The notes under the pieces: model-generated
What the model saw: only the letters and a program-made list of their open reading frames with translations
What the model was told of the DNA's origin: nothing
Databases searched by the model: none
In this document: piece after piece, positions 20,472 to 29,295 of the stretch
How the letters are laid out: each line of letters opens with the position of its first letter
Numbering within the stretch: position 1 is the first letter of the stretch
Origin: Vicinamibacterales bacterium
GTDB lineage: Bacteria; Acidobacteriota; Vicinamibacteria; Vicinamibacterales; UBA2999
Direction of reading: 5' to 3'
DNA length: 64,000 bases
Assembly (NCBI GenBank): GCA_041394705.1
Contig: JAWKHS010000005.1
Span: 358,625-422,624, forward strand
Program-made: the position numbers and the translations under genes

Positions 20472-20857
20472 CGGCGTCCTGGGTCTGAGGCAGTAGCATG
20501 GGGTACGGCGCACGCCCCGCCCGCCCCAATCGGTGGCAAACGTACATCCTGGGTCGCACCCGAACGCATGCCGGTCGTTCCCCCCACTCTGGCGGCCATG
20601 GCAATCGCACCGGGAACGATAGCGGCTCACGCCGTCGCACCAGTCCGCGCCCTGGACGTGACCCACAGCGCCACGAGCGTGGTGTTCGACCGTGGTGACG
20701 ACGGCGGGCAGGTCACGGCGCGAGTTGGCGACTGGTCTGATCGGTTCGATCGTTGGATACTGGATCAGCTAGGTTACGACGTAAGTTCCTCGTCACGGGA
20801 ACCGTTCGACGAGACTACCGCAATCCCGCTGTGAGCGCCGGGCTCCGAAGCCGGCCG
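20472..20857. other. 386-bp spacer between the IS3 and IS256 elements, no supported gene
   Basis: Between the two insertion sequences I see no gene with convincing family signature. A plus-strand frame from an ATG near 20598 to 20834 (about 78 codons, containing TSVVFDRGDDGG and DRWILDQLGYD) has protein-like composition and could be the remnant of a gene cut by the insertions, but there is nothing to identify it. No hairpin or RNA feature was recognised. Confidence 0.4.
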
Positions 20858-22263
20858 GGTAGTGTCCCGTCAAGTGGTGGAAATCGGATCGCCCGATCCG
20901 TGAGCTGATATCCGTCTACGCGATCGCGGCGAGGATCTCCTGGGCCGTGGTGGACAGCGACGGCGTCACCGTCTGCTGCATTGACTCGGCGCTGAAGTAG
21001 CGCCGCTCGGCGACCGCCCACTCGTCGTCCTGTTCGAGCAGGATGGCGCCCACGAGGCGGATCACCGCCGCGGGGTTCGGGAAGATCCCGACGACGTTCG
21101 AGCGGCGTTTGATCTCCTTGTTCAGGCGCTCCAGCGGGTTCGTACTGTGGAGCTGCCGCTGATGCTCGAGGGGGAGATGGCGGTAGGCCAGGATGTCCTC
21201 CGCGGCGTCTTCCAGCAGGCGGGCCGTCTGCGGAAACCGCGGGCGCAGGCCGTCGGCCACCTTGCGGAGCTGGCTCATCGCGGAGGCGTGGTCCGGCTGC
21301 GCGAAGATCGTGCGGACGATCGCCGCGATGGCTTCCCGGGCCCCGTGCGGGACCGTCGCCAGCAGATTGCGCATGAAGTGCACCCGGCACCGCTGCCACG
21401 TCGTGCCGCTCAGGACCGTGCTGATCGCCTGCTTGAGGCCCTCATGGGCATCGGAGATGACCAGGCGCACGCCCTTCAGTCCGCGCTTGACCAAGCTCCG
21501 CAGGAACGCCGTCCAGAAGGCGCGGTCCTCCGACGGCCCCACCTCCACGCCCAGCACCTGGCGGTCGCCGTCGCTCGTGATGCCCACCGCCACCACCGTG
21601 GCCTGGCTGATCACGCGGCCATCCACGCGGACCTTGTGGTACGTCGCGTCCACCCAGAGGTAGCGATGTTCGCCGGTCAGCGGCCGGGTGCGAAACGCGG
21701 CCACCACCGTGTCGAGCTCCGCGCACACGCGCGAGACCTCCGACTTCGAGATCCCATCCACGCCGAGCGCTTTGACCAGGTCGTCCACCTTCCGCGTCGA
21801 GACGCCGTGCACGTAGGCTTCCTGCACCACCGCCAACAGCGCGTGTTCGGCGCGACGGCGAGGTTGCAGCAGCGACGGGAAGTACGTCCCCGTGCGCAGC
21901 TTCGGAATCGCCAGCTCGATCGTGCCCATCCGGGTGTCCCACGTCCGCAGCCGGTAGCCGTTGCGGTACGTCGCCCGCTCGCCCGTGCGCTCGTGGCGGT
22001 CCGCGCCGATGAGCCCGGCCACCTCCGTCTCCATCAGCGCCTGGGACAGCACCCGAATCCCTTCCCGCAGCACATCCCCGTCCTGTTCCTCGAGGAGCTT
22101 GCCAACGAACGCCGGCAGATCCATCCTGGGCTTCGCCATCGCGTCATCACCTCCGTGTCGTCCTTCTCCGGCTAGAGAGAACTCACGGAACGATGCGCGA
22201 TGGCGACTCGGCTGTCTACGCCGCTCGCCCTACCGAATTTCCACCACGTCCTGGGACTCTAAC
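20858..22263 (-). mobile_element. IS256-family insertion sequence with 8-bp target duplication
   Basis: The ends carry imperfect inverted repeats of about 28 bp: the left end from 20858 reads GGTAGTGTCCC... with GTGGTGGAAAT inside, and the complement of the right end (to 22263) reads GTTAGAGTCCC... with the same GTGGTGGAAAT. Immediately outside, GCCGGCCG occurs on both sides (20850-20857 and 22264-22271), matching the 8-bp duplications made by IS256-family elements. One intact transposase gene lies inside. Because duplication and gene are intact, this insertion looks recent. Confidence 0.88.
20916..22139 (-). CDS. IS256-family transposase
   Basis: 407 residues, full length for the mutator-like (IS256) family. 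The catalytic DDE residues are placed at YLWVDATYHKV (Asp), LVISDAHEGLK (Asp) and the C-terminal TNPLERLNKEIKRR (Glu), all conserved. The N-terminal part has the family start (LRE.. LSQALMETEVAGLIGA and ERATYRNGYR). The enzyme cuts the element out through a circular intermediate and generates 8-9 bp target duplications. No frame break, so this copy should be functional. Promoter presumably inside the right end of the element (22140-22263). Confidence 0.96.
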   Translation of the reverse strand: MAKPRMDLPAFVGKLLEEQDGDVLREGIRVLSQALMETEVAGLIGADRHERTGERATYRNGYRLRTWDTRMGTIELAIPKLRTGTYFPSLLQPRRRAEHALLAVVQEAYVHGVSTRKVDDLVKALGVDGISKSEVSRVCAELDTVVAAFRTRPLTGEHRYLWVDATYHKVRVDGRVISQATVVAVGITSDGDRQVLGVEVGPSEDRAFWTAFLRSLVKRGLKGVRLVISDAHEGLKQAISTVLSGTTWQRCRVHFMRNLLATVPHGAREAIAAIVRTIFAQPDHASAMSQLRKVADGLRPRFPQTARLLEDAAEDILAYRHLPLEHQRQLHSTNPLERLNKEIKRRSNVVGIFPNPAAVIRLVGAILLEQDDEWAVAERRYFSAESMQQTVTPSLSTTAQEILAAIA

Positions 22264-22390
22264 GCCGGCCGCTGGTCCAGGCGGGGAGACGTCATGCCCG
22301 CTCCGCCCGACCGCTCTCGCGGGGGGCCAACTATCTCGAGGCCTGGGGAGCTTTGACGCCGCTGCAACGTGGCTTTGCGCCTTTCTGCGG

Positions 22391-23857
22391 CTACCAGCAG
22401 TGTGTCGCGCCGGACTCCGGCGAAGCCGACGCCATTAGTATCGCGAGCACTTCAGCTGACGCGTCTGCACCGTCGCCGAGTATCCACTCGCGAACGAGTG
22501 CCTTCACCATATGCTCGATCGACGCGCCGCACCGGTGCGCAAGGTCGATCAGCCAATCATGGTCATCGCGGCCAGCGACTTCCGACAGCGCTACGACGAA
22601 CCGGTTCTCGTCGATGCCAAGTTGCCGCGACACGCGGGTAGGATCAATGAATTGTGATCGTAGGATCCGCTCGACACCAGATTCGCCAGGCAGATAACCG
22701 ACCGGCCAAGAAGTCTTCGCTGCCGGCTCATGGCGCTGATCTCCATCCAGCAGCCCGACAATCTTGGCTCCGTCGTCACTTTTCCCAGCGGGGAACCGTT
22801 CCAGGATGGCTCGCAGCGTTCCAGCATCTCGACATGCCCTGACATCCACGCGGCTCTCAAGACCCTCCGGTGAGTTTGCGACCAATGCCTCGACAAACGC
22901 CTTGGCAGCAGTGTCCTCGACTAGGGCAATGACGTTTCGCCTTGGCACAACTCCAAGAGTCCCCGACAGTTGCTCGTCTGTGGGCTTGTCAATGATTCTG
23001 ACTTCGCTGCCAGCTCTAAAGACTAGGCGAATATGCTCCGAAGGCACTCGCGTCAAGATTCCTGGCGAATGCGTCGTCAGGACGATCCACAGCTTGCGTT
23101 CGACGCTCAACCATGCCATCACGTCGAGGAGCGCCGTCTGCGACCTCGGGGAGATATGCGCCTCTGGCTCTTCGACAATCAGCACCGAACCGGCAGGCGC
23201 ACTTTTGAGATGCCAGAACGTTAGATGGAGAGCCATCTCGCCGAGACCCATCGATTCGGAGCCGTACTCAACACCACCCGCTCTGACGCGAAAGTACGGC
23301 ACCACATTGGGTGGCTCGAAGGCATCCAGCTCGAAGGTTTCGCAACGCTCGTAGTCTTTCCCGACGATGTAGCTTAGTGCACGCAAGTCTTCATTCTCGA
23401 GCACAGTCGGCTCGTACCCCTCTATTAGCTCCGACAGGTTGGTTGTTTCGCGAAAGAATTCGATCATTCGCTGGCTGCCGAGCCCTGGATCGATCAACTC
23501 CGCCTCTGCGATGCGGTCAACAGAGCTGCCATCGCCGACCATACGCTCCGCGCTGGCGACGGTCGTCGACACCACTCCGGAAAAGGTCTCTCCGGCCACG
23601 GTCGCATGAAGTTGCGCTGCCTCGAGGCGTCCCTTCTGATAGCTGGCAACATCAGATGCGAGGCTTGCGCAAACGGCATTTAGCAGAGTCGACTTACCAA
23701 CTCCGTTCCCACCACAGAGAGCTGTGATGGCACCTCTCATCCTGACGGTGCCATCCGCGATCCCTGGAATCTGACTAAACTGGACCTGCTCTAGTCGATA
23801 TGGATAGGTCGCGCGGTACACCGCCCTCCAATAGTCCTTCGCTCGGGCAGACTTCAC
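22391..23857 (-). CDS. OLD-like AAA ATPase fused to a TOPRIM nuclease domain, probable defence protein
   Basis: 488 residues. The ATPase part is of the OLD/RecF-like ABC class: Walker A GGNGVGKST (49-57), signature SMGLGEMAL (202-210), Walker B SVLIVEEPEAH (224-234), H-loop TTHS (261-264). Residues ~306-380 look like a TOPRIM domain: acidic NVIALVEDTAAKAFVE (Glu314) and KIVGLLDGDQR (Asp371, Asp373), the metal-binding set. OLD-type proteins are nucleases used in Gabija, PARIS-like and related anti-phage systems. The start overlaps the stop of the DUF262 gene by 4 bp (ATGA), implying a stoichiometric complex. Lower GC than neighbours and IS256 next door point to recent acquisition. Confidence 0.88.
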   Translation of the reverse strand: MKSARAKDYWRAVYRATYPYRLEQVQFSQIPGIADGTVRMRGAITALCGGNGVGKSTLLNAVCASLASDVASYQKGRLEAAQLHATVAGETFSGVVSTTVASAERMVGDGSSVDRIAEAELIDPGLGSQRMIEFFRETTNLSELIEGYEPTVLENEDLRALSYIVGKDYERCETFELDAFEPPNVVPYFRVRAGGVEYGSESMGLGEMALHLTFWHLKSAPAGSVLIVEEPEAHISPRSQTALLDVMAWLSVERKLWIVLTTHSPGILTRVPSEHIRLVFRAGSEVRIIDKPTDEQLSGTLGVVPRRNVIALVEDTAAKAFVEALVANSPEGLESRVDVRACRDAGTLRAILERFPAGKSDDGAKIVGLLDGDQRHEPAAKTSWPVGYLPGESGVERILRSQFIDPTRVSRQLGIDENRFVVALSEVAGRDDHDWLIDLAHRCGASIEHMVKALVREWILGDGADASAEVLAILMASASPESGATHCW

Positions 23858-25047
23858 CGCAGCTCTCCCCAGCCGCTGGCAACTAGGTTGCCTACAACGT
23901 CGTCAATACTGCCAGGCGGATAGGCTCGAAGTTGTCGCGCTAGGGCAATGACCTGCCCGTCCTGCCTTGGGCCGCCATGGATTCCGACGAAGTGCTCGAA
24001 AAACACCCAAATCACCGCATCGCGAGCCACAATGGACGATGGGTCAGCTACACGCGACGCGGCTCGGTCACTATAGACCGTCATCAGATTCGTGAGGAAC
24101 GGGTCATCCTCCCGCACACGTTCGTCCGGCAGCGGAATCTTGAAAAACGACCGCGAGTGTCGATTTCGATAAGCCTCGAAGAACTCCAAGAACGCCGCGA
24201 ATAGGTCCAAGCGAAACTGGCCACGGTGGCGACGCTGCCCAAGAGCAATAAAGCACCACCAGCTAAACAGGGTGGCCTTGTTTAGCCTGATAGACTGCTT
24301 CAACACACCTCGAGCTTCTGCGAAGAAAGAAAGCACTTCTGAAGCCGTCGCGAGAACCCGCTGAGAAAATCCAGCGTCGGAGCGATAGATGTCGGCCAGC
24401 AGCTGCGCCGTTATCTTGATCAGCAGGCTGCCATTGTCGAGACACACACAGAATCTGGCGACGACATCGTCGTAAGCCATCCTGGAGTTTGAAAATCCGA
24501 TGTAGTCCCGGCTTACTCCTGCGATCTCCATCTCTTCAACCAGTTCGCGAACCTGTCGCCTTGCCCGACCAAAGAATGCGTTTCTCTGCTCGGCAGTAGT
24601 AAGCGCAACGTTCTGGTTCAGCCGAAAAAACAATTCCGCAGGTTCCGCCGGCGTATGCTCCGTGACTCTCAAAACACGAATTGTGAACTGATCAAACTTC
24701 CGTCGCCACACGGGCGGCAGTTCCGAGTACGACAGCCCGTCAAGCGACTCAATTCCGACGTCGAGGGGCTGGATCGACCCGTCGACCCTGATCTTCCCCT
24801 CGGCGAAGTCACGGATTGAGACTAGCCGCTGTTGTCCGTCGAGCACTTCCAAGATGCCGGACTTTGCGTTCTCGACGACATGGATGGGCGGCACGTGCCA
24901 ATTGCGAAGAATGCTGTCGATGAGCTTTCGCTTCCGCTCGTCACTCCAGACCTCACCCCGCTGGAAGTGGGGCTGAAGGTCGATGTCCTTCGACCGTATC
25001 CTGGCGATGATTGTCTGAATGTCAGGATCTGAGGGTGTGAGTCGCAT
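23854..25047 (-). CDS. DUF262 (GmrS/ParB-Srx-like N-domain) protein, partner of OLD-like ATPase
   Basis: 397 residues. The N-terminal ~200 residues are DUF262: LQPHFQRGEVWSDERKRKLIDS (residues 24-45) and LEVLDGQQRLVSIRDF (67-82) with the DGQQR motif, a ParB/sulfiredoxin-like fold that in GmrSD and SspE uses NTP hydrolysis to govern a nuclease. The C-terminal ~200 residues are helical and unassigned; I see no HNH or DUF1524 nuclease motif, so the nuclease function would be supplied in trans by the TOPRIM protein. First gene of a two-gene operon, followed with 4-bp overlap by the ATPase. The arrangement suggests the DUF262 protein is the sensor or NTP switch (inference). Confidence 0.88.
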   Translation of the reverse strand: MRLTPSDPDIQTIIARIRSKDIDLQPHFQRGEVWSDERKRKLIDSILRNWHVPPIHVVENAKSGILEVLDGQQRLVSIRDFAEGKIRVDGSIQPLDVGIESLDGLSYSELPPVWRRKFDQFTIRVLRVTEHTPAEPAELFFRLNQNVALTTAEQRNAFFGRARRQVRELVEEMEIAGVSRDYIGFSNSRMAYDDVVARFCVCLDNGSLLIKITAQLLADIYRSDAGFSQRVLATASEVLSFFAEARGVLKQSIRLNKATLFSWWCFIALGQRRHRGQFRLDLFAAFLEFFEAYRNRHSRSFFKIPLPDERVREDDPFLTNLMTVYSDRAASRVADPSSIVARDAVIWVFFEHFVGIHGGPRQDGQVIALARQLRAYPPGSIDDVVGNLVASGWGELR

Positions 25048-25650
25048 TGCGTTGGTTGGCTACTCCATTTGGATCGCGCTGGCGGAAATCTATTCCGGAT
25101 GTGTCAAACGGTCAACGCGTCTTGTTGGTGGCTTCGCGGAGGCCCGACCAGCGCGGTGACTGCGACTGGCGTCGGTGCAAGCAACTATCCAAGGCGGCGC
25201 AGTTGTGCGCTACGTGATTGACCACCAGCCCGATGTGATGCCCAAAACCTACTTGCGCAGGCCAGTCCAGTGGCGGGGGTCGCCAGATCGAAGGCGGTGG
25301 CCCGTCGCCGCCTGCCGAGGCGGCGGGTTTGGAACGCTTATCGGGGATGGTCTTGCCGAACCCACCGCGTCGCCCTGCGGCTTCGTCCCGATCGGCGGCT
25401 GTGGTCTGCTGCAGGTCGCGCTCCACCCGAGGGGTGGGCTGGGCTGTTCGGTGGCGCGAGGCGGGTTGGCAGCCCGCGGTTGCGATTCGGTGCCACGCGG
25501 GATAGGTCTGCTGCGACGGGTGGCGACAAATCTGCCGGTGCCTCGCGACGGAACCCAACGGTTGCCCGGCGACCGCTCGCATCCCCGGCGGGCGCGGAGT
25601 CGCCCAGCCGCAGAGCGTGATTATGAGGCAAGGTGACGGCGCGCGGCCGC
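25048..25650. other. 603-bp gene-free stretch between the DUF262 gene and the TonB receptor gene
   Basis: Both strands have open frames here, but they show low-complexity Arg/Pro/Gly-rich translations without family motifs and without plausible starts, so I list no gene. The stretch marks the right edge of the lower-GC island: composition returns to the GC-rich level around 25.25 kb. No tRNA, integrase or att-like repeat was seen. It presumably holds the promoter of the DUF262-ATPase operon next to 25047. Confidence 0.45.
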
Positions 25651-28158
25651 TCAGAACCGGAAGCGCACGCCGATCGTCGGGAGCCGCGGGATGGACTGGT
25701 CGCGCGTCTCGGTGATGGCCGGACGGTCGGACGCGGGGTCGTAGACGAGCTCCGGGGAGAGCGCGCCGGCGTTCTTGCGGCCCAGGGCGTTGATGAGCTC
25801 GGCGTACAGCTCCCAGCGGCCGGTGCTGCCTCGCGGTCGCCAGGTGACCCGGGCGTCCACGCGCGCGAAGACCGGCAGGCGCGCGGAGTTCAGGTTGGGC
25901 ACGCCGCCGTAGTCCACCACGTATTCCAGCAGGCCCCGGACGTCTCGGGCCGGCAGGATCTCGTCGGTGATGCCGTCGGCGTCCAGATCCAGCACGTCCT
26001 CCCGGCCGGCCACGCGGACGCCGAGCGGCGGCGTGCGCGGGAAGCCTGACGCCACGCGCGTGGTGGTGGCCACCTCCCAGCGTGGGCTGAACGAGTACGA
26101 CGCCACGGCCGTGAACGCGTGGCGGCGGTCGTACTCGAACGGGAAGGTGCGCCCGTAGGCCTCGCGCTGGGCCCGGCCCCACGTGTAGCTGGTCCAGCCG
26201 GACAGCCGCCGTCCGGTGCGCGACAAGTACACGTCCACCCCGTAGCTGGTGCCCCGTCCGTCGTTGGTGGGCACGGTAGTGATGAGCGGCTGCACCGGCA
26301 GCTCGCCCTGGAGGGTCGCCGGGAAGTCGTAGCGCGCCAGGCGCGCCAGCCGCTCGCTCTCGGGCTCCAGCCGGCCGATGAGGGCGTCCGTGAAGCGCTT
26401 GTAGTAGCCCTCCACCTTCGCCGTCATGCCGCCGGCCAGGTCCCGTTCGAGCGCCGCCGACGCCAGCCACGCCCGCTCGCTCACCAGCGACCGGACGGCG
26501 CCGTTCGTGAAGTCCAGCACGTAGTCGCTCTGGGCCTGCTTCTCATAGCCCGGGCTCTGCGTGTAGCCCCCGGCGGCCGCGATCATGCGCGTGGCGCCGT
26601 TCAGCGCCCACGTGACCGACAGCCGCGGCGAGAACCGCGTCTCACTCGTGACCCCGGCGCGATCCACGCGCAGGCCAGCCTGCACGGACAGCGCCGGCAG
26701 CGCCTGCCACGTGTCCTGCAGCCAGGCGCCGCCGCGGCCGCCGCGCGCCGTGGAGGCCAGGAGATCCGGCAGGCCCGCGCCGCCCTGCACGCTCGACCCA
26801 TTGGCCGCCACTGGATTGCGATCGCCCCTGATCTCGAAGCGCTGCGAGGTGGTGAGCCGGTGCACGTCGGCGCCCGTCTCCAGCAGGTGGCCGCCGAGCG
26901 CCCACGCCAGCTCCTGGCGCATCGAGAAGTCGCGCGCGCCGAGCGCGCGCTCGAAGACGACGTTCGCGGTGGCGACGCCGTCCTCGTCCGGCACGTTCGA
27001 GCGCTGGCTCGTGTTCCGGAACGCGGCGTCCACGCCGAACGTGGACCGCGTGTCGGAGTAGCCGAGGATCGTCCGCGACTGCCCGCGCCCGAAGAGCGTG
27101 GCGTCCAGGCGCAGCCAGGCGAGGTCGTTGTCGGTGTCGTCGTTGAACTCGCCGTTCGCGTCGGTGCTGTCCACGTCGAAGGCCGCGGCCTGGCGGCTGG
27201 TGAGGCTGAAGGCCGTCAGCCGCGTGGACGCGCTCGGCGCCCACGTGGCCCGGGCCTGGAGGTCCTTGAAGCCCGGGAAGTCCTGATCGGTGAGGCGTGC
27301 CGCCACCAGGTCGTAGTACGTGCGCCGGCCCGTCACCACCCAGGAGCCGCGGGCCTTCTTCGGCAGGCCGCCCTCGAAGACCACGTTCGCGTCGGTGATG
27401 CTGAGGGACGCGGACCCGTTCAAGCCGTCGCCGGCCCGGCCGTCGCGGTTCTCGATGACGAGGAGCGACGACAGGCGGTCCCCGTACTTCGCGCTGAACC
27501 CGCCCGTGGCCAGCTCGAAGCGCTGGATCGTCTCCGGGTTGAAGGCACTGGTGAGGCCGAACAGCCGGTACGGGTCGTGGACCTCCACGCCGTCCATCAT
27601 CGTGAGGTTCTGATCCGGCGCGCCGCCGCGCACCGACAGGCGGCTGCCGAACTCCTCGGTGGCCTGGACGCCGGGCAGCGTCTGCAGGGTGCGATACACG
27701 TTGTCGAGGGCACCTGGCGTGCGGAGTACCTGCACGGGCGCCACCGTCTCCACTGACGGGGCGGCCGCCGGAGCCGACGCCACCACCGCCACCGACGTCG
27801 TGAAGGCCGCATCGCGCACCAGGGCGAACTCCAGTTCGGCGACGCCGGCCGTGGCCGTCGCCACCGTGGCTGTCAGCGGGAAGTAGCCCTGGGCCGTCGC
27901 CACGACGTCCACTGGCAGCGCGGACACGACCAGGCGGAAGCGGCCGTCCGTGCCAGCGGTGGCGTGGACGCCGCCGGCCAGCACGTCGGCGCCGGCCACG
28001 GGCGCGTGCGACTGAGCGTCCAGGACCACGCCAGTGATGGTGGTGGGATCGGGCTGGACGCTGGCTGCGCGCAGGTCGGGGGCGCTGAGGAACAGGGCCA
28101 GGGCGACCGCGAGACACGACGCCGGGCGTCGGAGGGGAAGCAAGGGAATCGACAGCAT
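25651..28158 (-). CDS. TonB-dependent receptor with carboxypeptidase-regulatory N-domain
   Basis: 835 residues from the ATG at 28158, where a signal peptide (ending APDLRAAS) begins; the longer frame to 28245 lacks signal character. Residues ~30-110 are a CarboxypepD_reg-like beta-sandwich (ITGVVLDAQSHAPVAGADVLAGG). The plug domain (~150-260) follows, with LQTLPGVQATEEFGSRLSVRGG and MMDGVEVHDPYRLFG. The rest is a 22-strand outer-membrane barrel ending in the aromatic FRF. It lacks a visible SusD partner, so it is of the Acidobacteria/Vicinamibacteria TonB type importing an unknown ligand with energy from TonB. Isolated gene. Confidence 0.93.
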   Translation of the reverse strand: MLSIPLLPLRRPASCLAVALALFLSAPDLRAASVQPDPTTITGVVLDAQSHAPVAGADVLAGGVHATAGTDGRFRLVVSALPVDVVATAQGYFPLTATVATATAGVAELEFALVRDAAFTTSVAVVASAPAAAPSVETVAPVQVLRTPGALDNVYRTLQTLPGVQATEEFGSRLSVRGGAPDQNLTMMDGVEVHDPYRLFGLTSAFNPETIQRFELATGGFSAKYGDRLSSLLVIENRDGRAGDGLNGSASLSITDANVVFEGGLPKKARGSWVVTGRRTYYDLVAARLTDQDFPGFKDLQARATWAPSASTRLTAFSLTSRQAAAFDVDSTDANGEFNDDTDNDLAWLRLDATLFGRGQSRTILGYSDTRSTFGVDAAFRNTSQRSNVPDEDGVATANVVFERALGARDFSMRQELAWALGGHLLETGADVHRLTTSQRFEIRGDRNPVAANGSSVQGGAGLPDLLASTARGGRGGAWLQDTWQALPALSVQAGLRVDRAGVTSETRFSPRLSVTWALNGATRMIAAAGGYTQSPGYEKQAQSDYVLDFTNGAVRSLVSERAWLASAALERDLAGGMTAKVEGYYKRFTDALIGRLEPESERLARLARYDFPATLQGELPVQPLITTVPTNDGRGTSYGVDVYLSRTGRRLSGWTSYTWGRAQREAYGRTFPFEYDRRHAFTAVASYSFSPRWEVATTTRVASGFPRTPPLGVRVAGREDVLDLDADGITDEILPARDVRGLLEYVVDYGGVPNLNSARLPVFARVDARVTWRPRGSTGRWELYAELINALGRKNAGALSPELVYDPASDRPAITETRDQSIPRLPTIGVRFRF

Positions 28159-28359
28159 GCGAGGCGGGCGGAGACGAACCCAGACCTCAGTATGACGCCC
28201 GGCCCGGAAGGGTCGTTCCCAGCTGGCCCTCCCAGCGGGGCGCATGTCCCGCCGGACAGAGGCAAACCTGCCCGGGCCGTCTCCAAGTCAGGGGTCCGTT
28301 TCCGTTCGCAGCGCGGAGACTTTCCGGCCTGGGCCGCGCGGGACGGCGACGCCGTCGCC

Positions 28360-28567
28360 CGGCGGCATGCCGCGGCGTCTCGGCGGCCCGGCGACTTGAG
28401 CCGTCGTCGATCGTCGATCCGACACTCACACCGGGAGGCGGGTGACGGCAGGTCTGGGGCTGGGGGCCCCCGGGAGTGCTGTGGACGGGGTCGGGTCGCC
28501 GGGAGGTGTGAGTGACCGACGCGGCGAAACGGAGCCGGGACGGCGAGCCGCCGTGGCATGACGCCCG
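28360..28567. repeat. MITE-like palindromic repeat, copy 1
   Basis: A 208-bp unit whose ends are imperfect inverted repeats: CGGCGGCATGCCGCGGCGTC at the left pairs with GACGGCGAGCCGCCGTGGCA-type sequence at the right. A second internal inverted pair is ACTCACACC at 28423-28431 and GGTGTGAGT at 28505-28513. Almost the same sequence recurs in the same direction at 29296-29502. No open frame is conserved between the copies in a way that suggests coding. The two copies flank the small nucleotidyltransferase gene pair. Confidence 0.8.
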
Positions 28568-28665
28568 GCACCGGCGCCTCGCATCCCCGCGGGCGACGAG
28601 GCGCCCGGCCGCACCGAGATGCCGCGGGGCGACCGCCTCGGGACGGGCGCCGCTATACTGGCCCG

Positions 28666-28884
28666 GTGGATGGGCCGTCTTCCGCGTCAGGCGGCGTCGA
28701 TCGGACGGCCGTCAGCGTTCAGTCCCTGCACGACGAGCCGGACGACCGTCGATTCTGGTGGGACCGTCCCGTGGCCGAGCGCCTTGCTGCGATAGAACTC
28801 ATGCGCCGGACGGTTTATGGACGCGCCGCTACTGACGGACGACTTCAAAGAGTTCTTGAGATTGCTCAACGCGCACCGCGTTGA
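28666..28884 (+). CDS. Small protein upstream of the nucleotidyltransferase, possible module partner
   Basis: 72 residues from the GTG at 28666, with a TATACT box 6 nt upstream. The segment DEPDDRRFWWDRPVAERLAAIELMRRTVYG followed by GRLQRVLEIAQRA is a pattern I recognise from short genes placed directly before AbiEii-like/DUF6036 nucleotidyltransferase genes. Its end overlaps the following gene by 68 bp in another frame, so expression is coupled. Function unknown; by position it could be an antitoxin-like regulator of the nucleotidyltransferase. Helical, cytosolic, no DNA-binding motif evident. Confidence 0.65.
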   Translation: MDGPSSASGGVDRTAVSVQSLHDEPDDRRFWWDRPVAERLAAIELMRRTVYGRAATDGRLQRVLEIAQRAPR

Positions 28885-29266
28885 CTATCTCCTCGTTGGC
28901 GGATACGCCGTCGGTCTGCACGGGTATCCGCGGGCGACGGTGGACCTCGACATCTGGATCCGTCCGGCGGACGACAATGCCGACCGCATCCTGCAGGCGC
29001 TTCGAACGTTCGGCTTCGAGGTCCCGGCGCTCCAGCCGCACCTCTTCACCGATCCGAAGAACATCGTGCGCCTGGGTGTGCCGCCGTTCCGAATCGAGAT
29101 CCTGACGTCCATTGATGGCGTGGAATACGAGACCTGCCGTAACCGTGCCCCGACGATGATGATGGGCGATGTGCCGGTGCCGGTCATCTCGCTCGAGGAT
29201 CTGAAGGCCAACAAGCGCGCGGCGGGACGCCACAAGGACCTCGCCGATCTCGACCATCTCCCCTGA
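28817..29266 (+). CDS. Nucleotidyltransferase-fold protein (AbiEii/DUF6036-like)
   Basis: 149 residues. The nucleotidyltransferase core is visible: LLVGGYAVGLHG (the Gly-Gly/Ser motif of the MNT fold, here GG-Y) followed by RATVDLDIWIRP, the DxD metal pair, and a later FRIEILTSIDG strand with the third acid (Glu). Relatives are annotated as AbiEii toxin-family or DUF6036 nucleotidyltransferases, which may modify tRNA or protein. A small gene overlaps its 5' end, forming a two-gene cassette. The cassette is bracketed by near-identical ~207-bp direct repeats, suggesting mobility. Toxin activity is inference only. Confidence 0.8.
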   Translation: MDAPLLTDDFKEFLRLLNAHRVDYLLVGGYAVGLHGYPRATVDLDIWIRPADDNADRILQALRTFGFEVPALQPHLFTDPKNIVRLGVPPFRIEILTSIDGVEYETCRNRAPTMMMGDVPVPVISLEDLKANKRAAGRHKDLADLDHLP

Positions 29267-29295
29267 CCGGCGAGCGGGACAACGGCACCATCGCC

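Noticed and set aside
19271..20482. GTCCTGG copies as IS3 target duplication
   Set aside because: On the right the 7-mer is 4 bp away from the terminal repeat and is longer than the 3-4 bp typical of IS3.
25175..25636. Plus-strand frame of 153 codons
   Set aside because: No start context, no motif, Gly/Arg/Pro low complexity.
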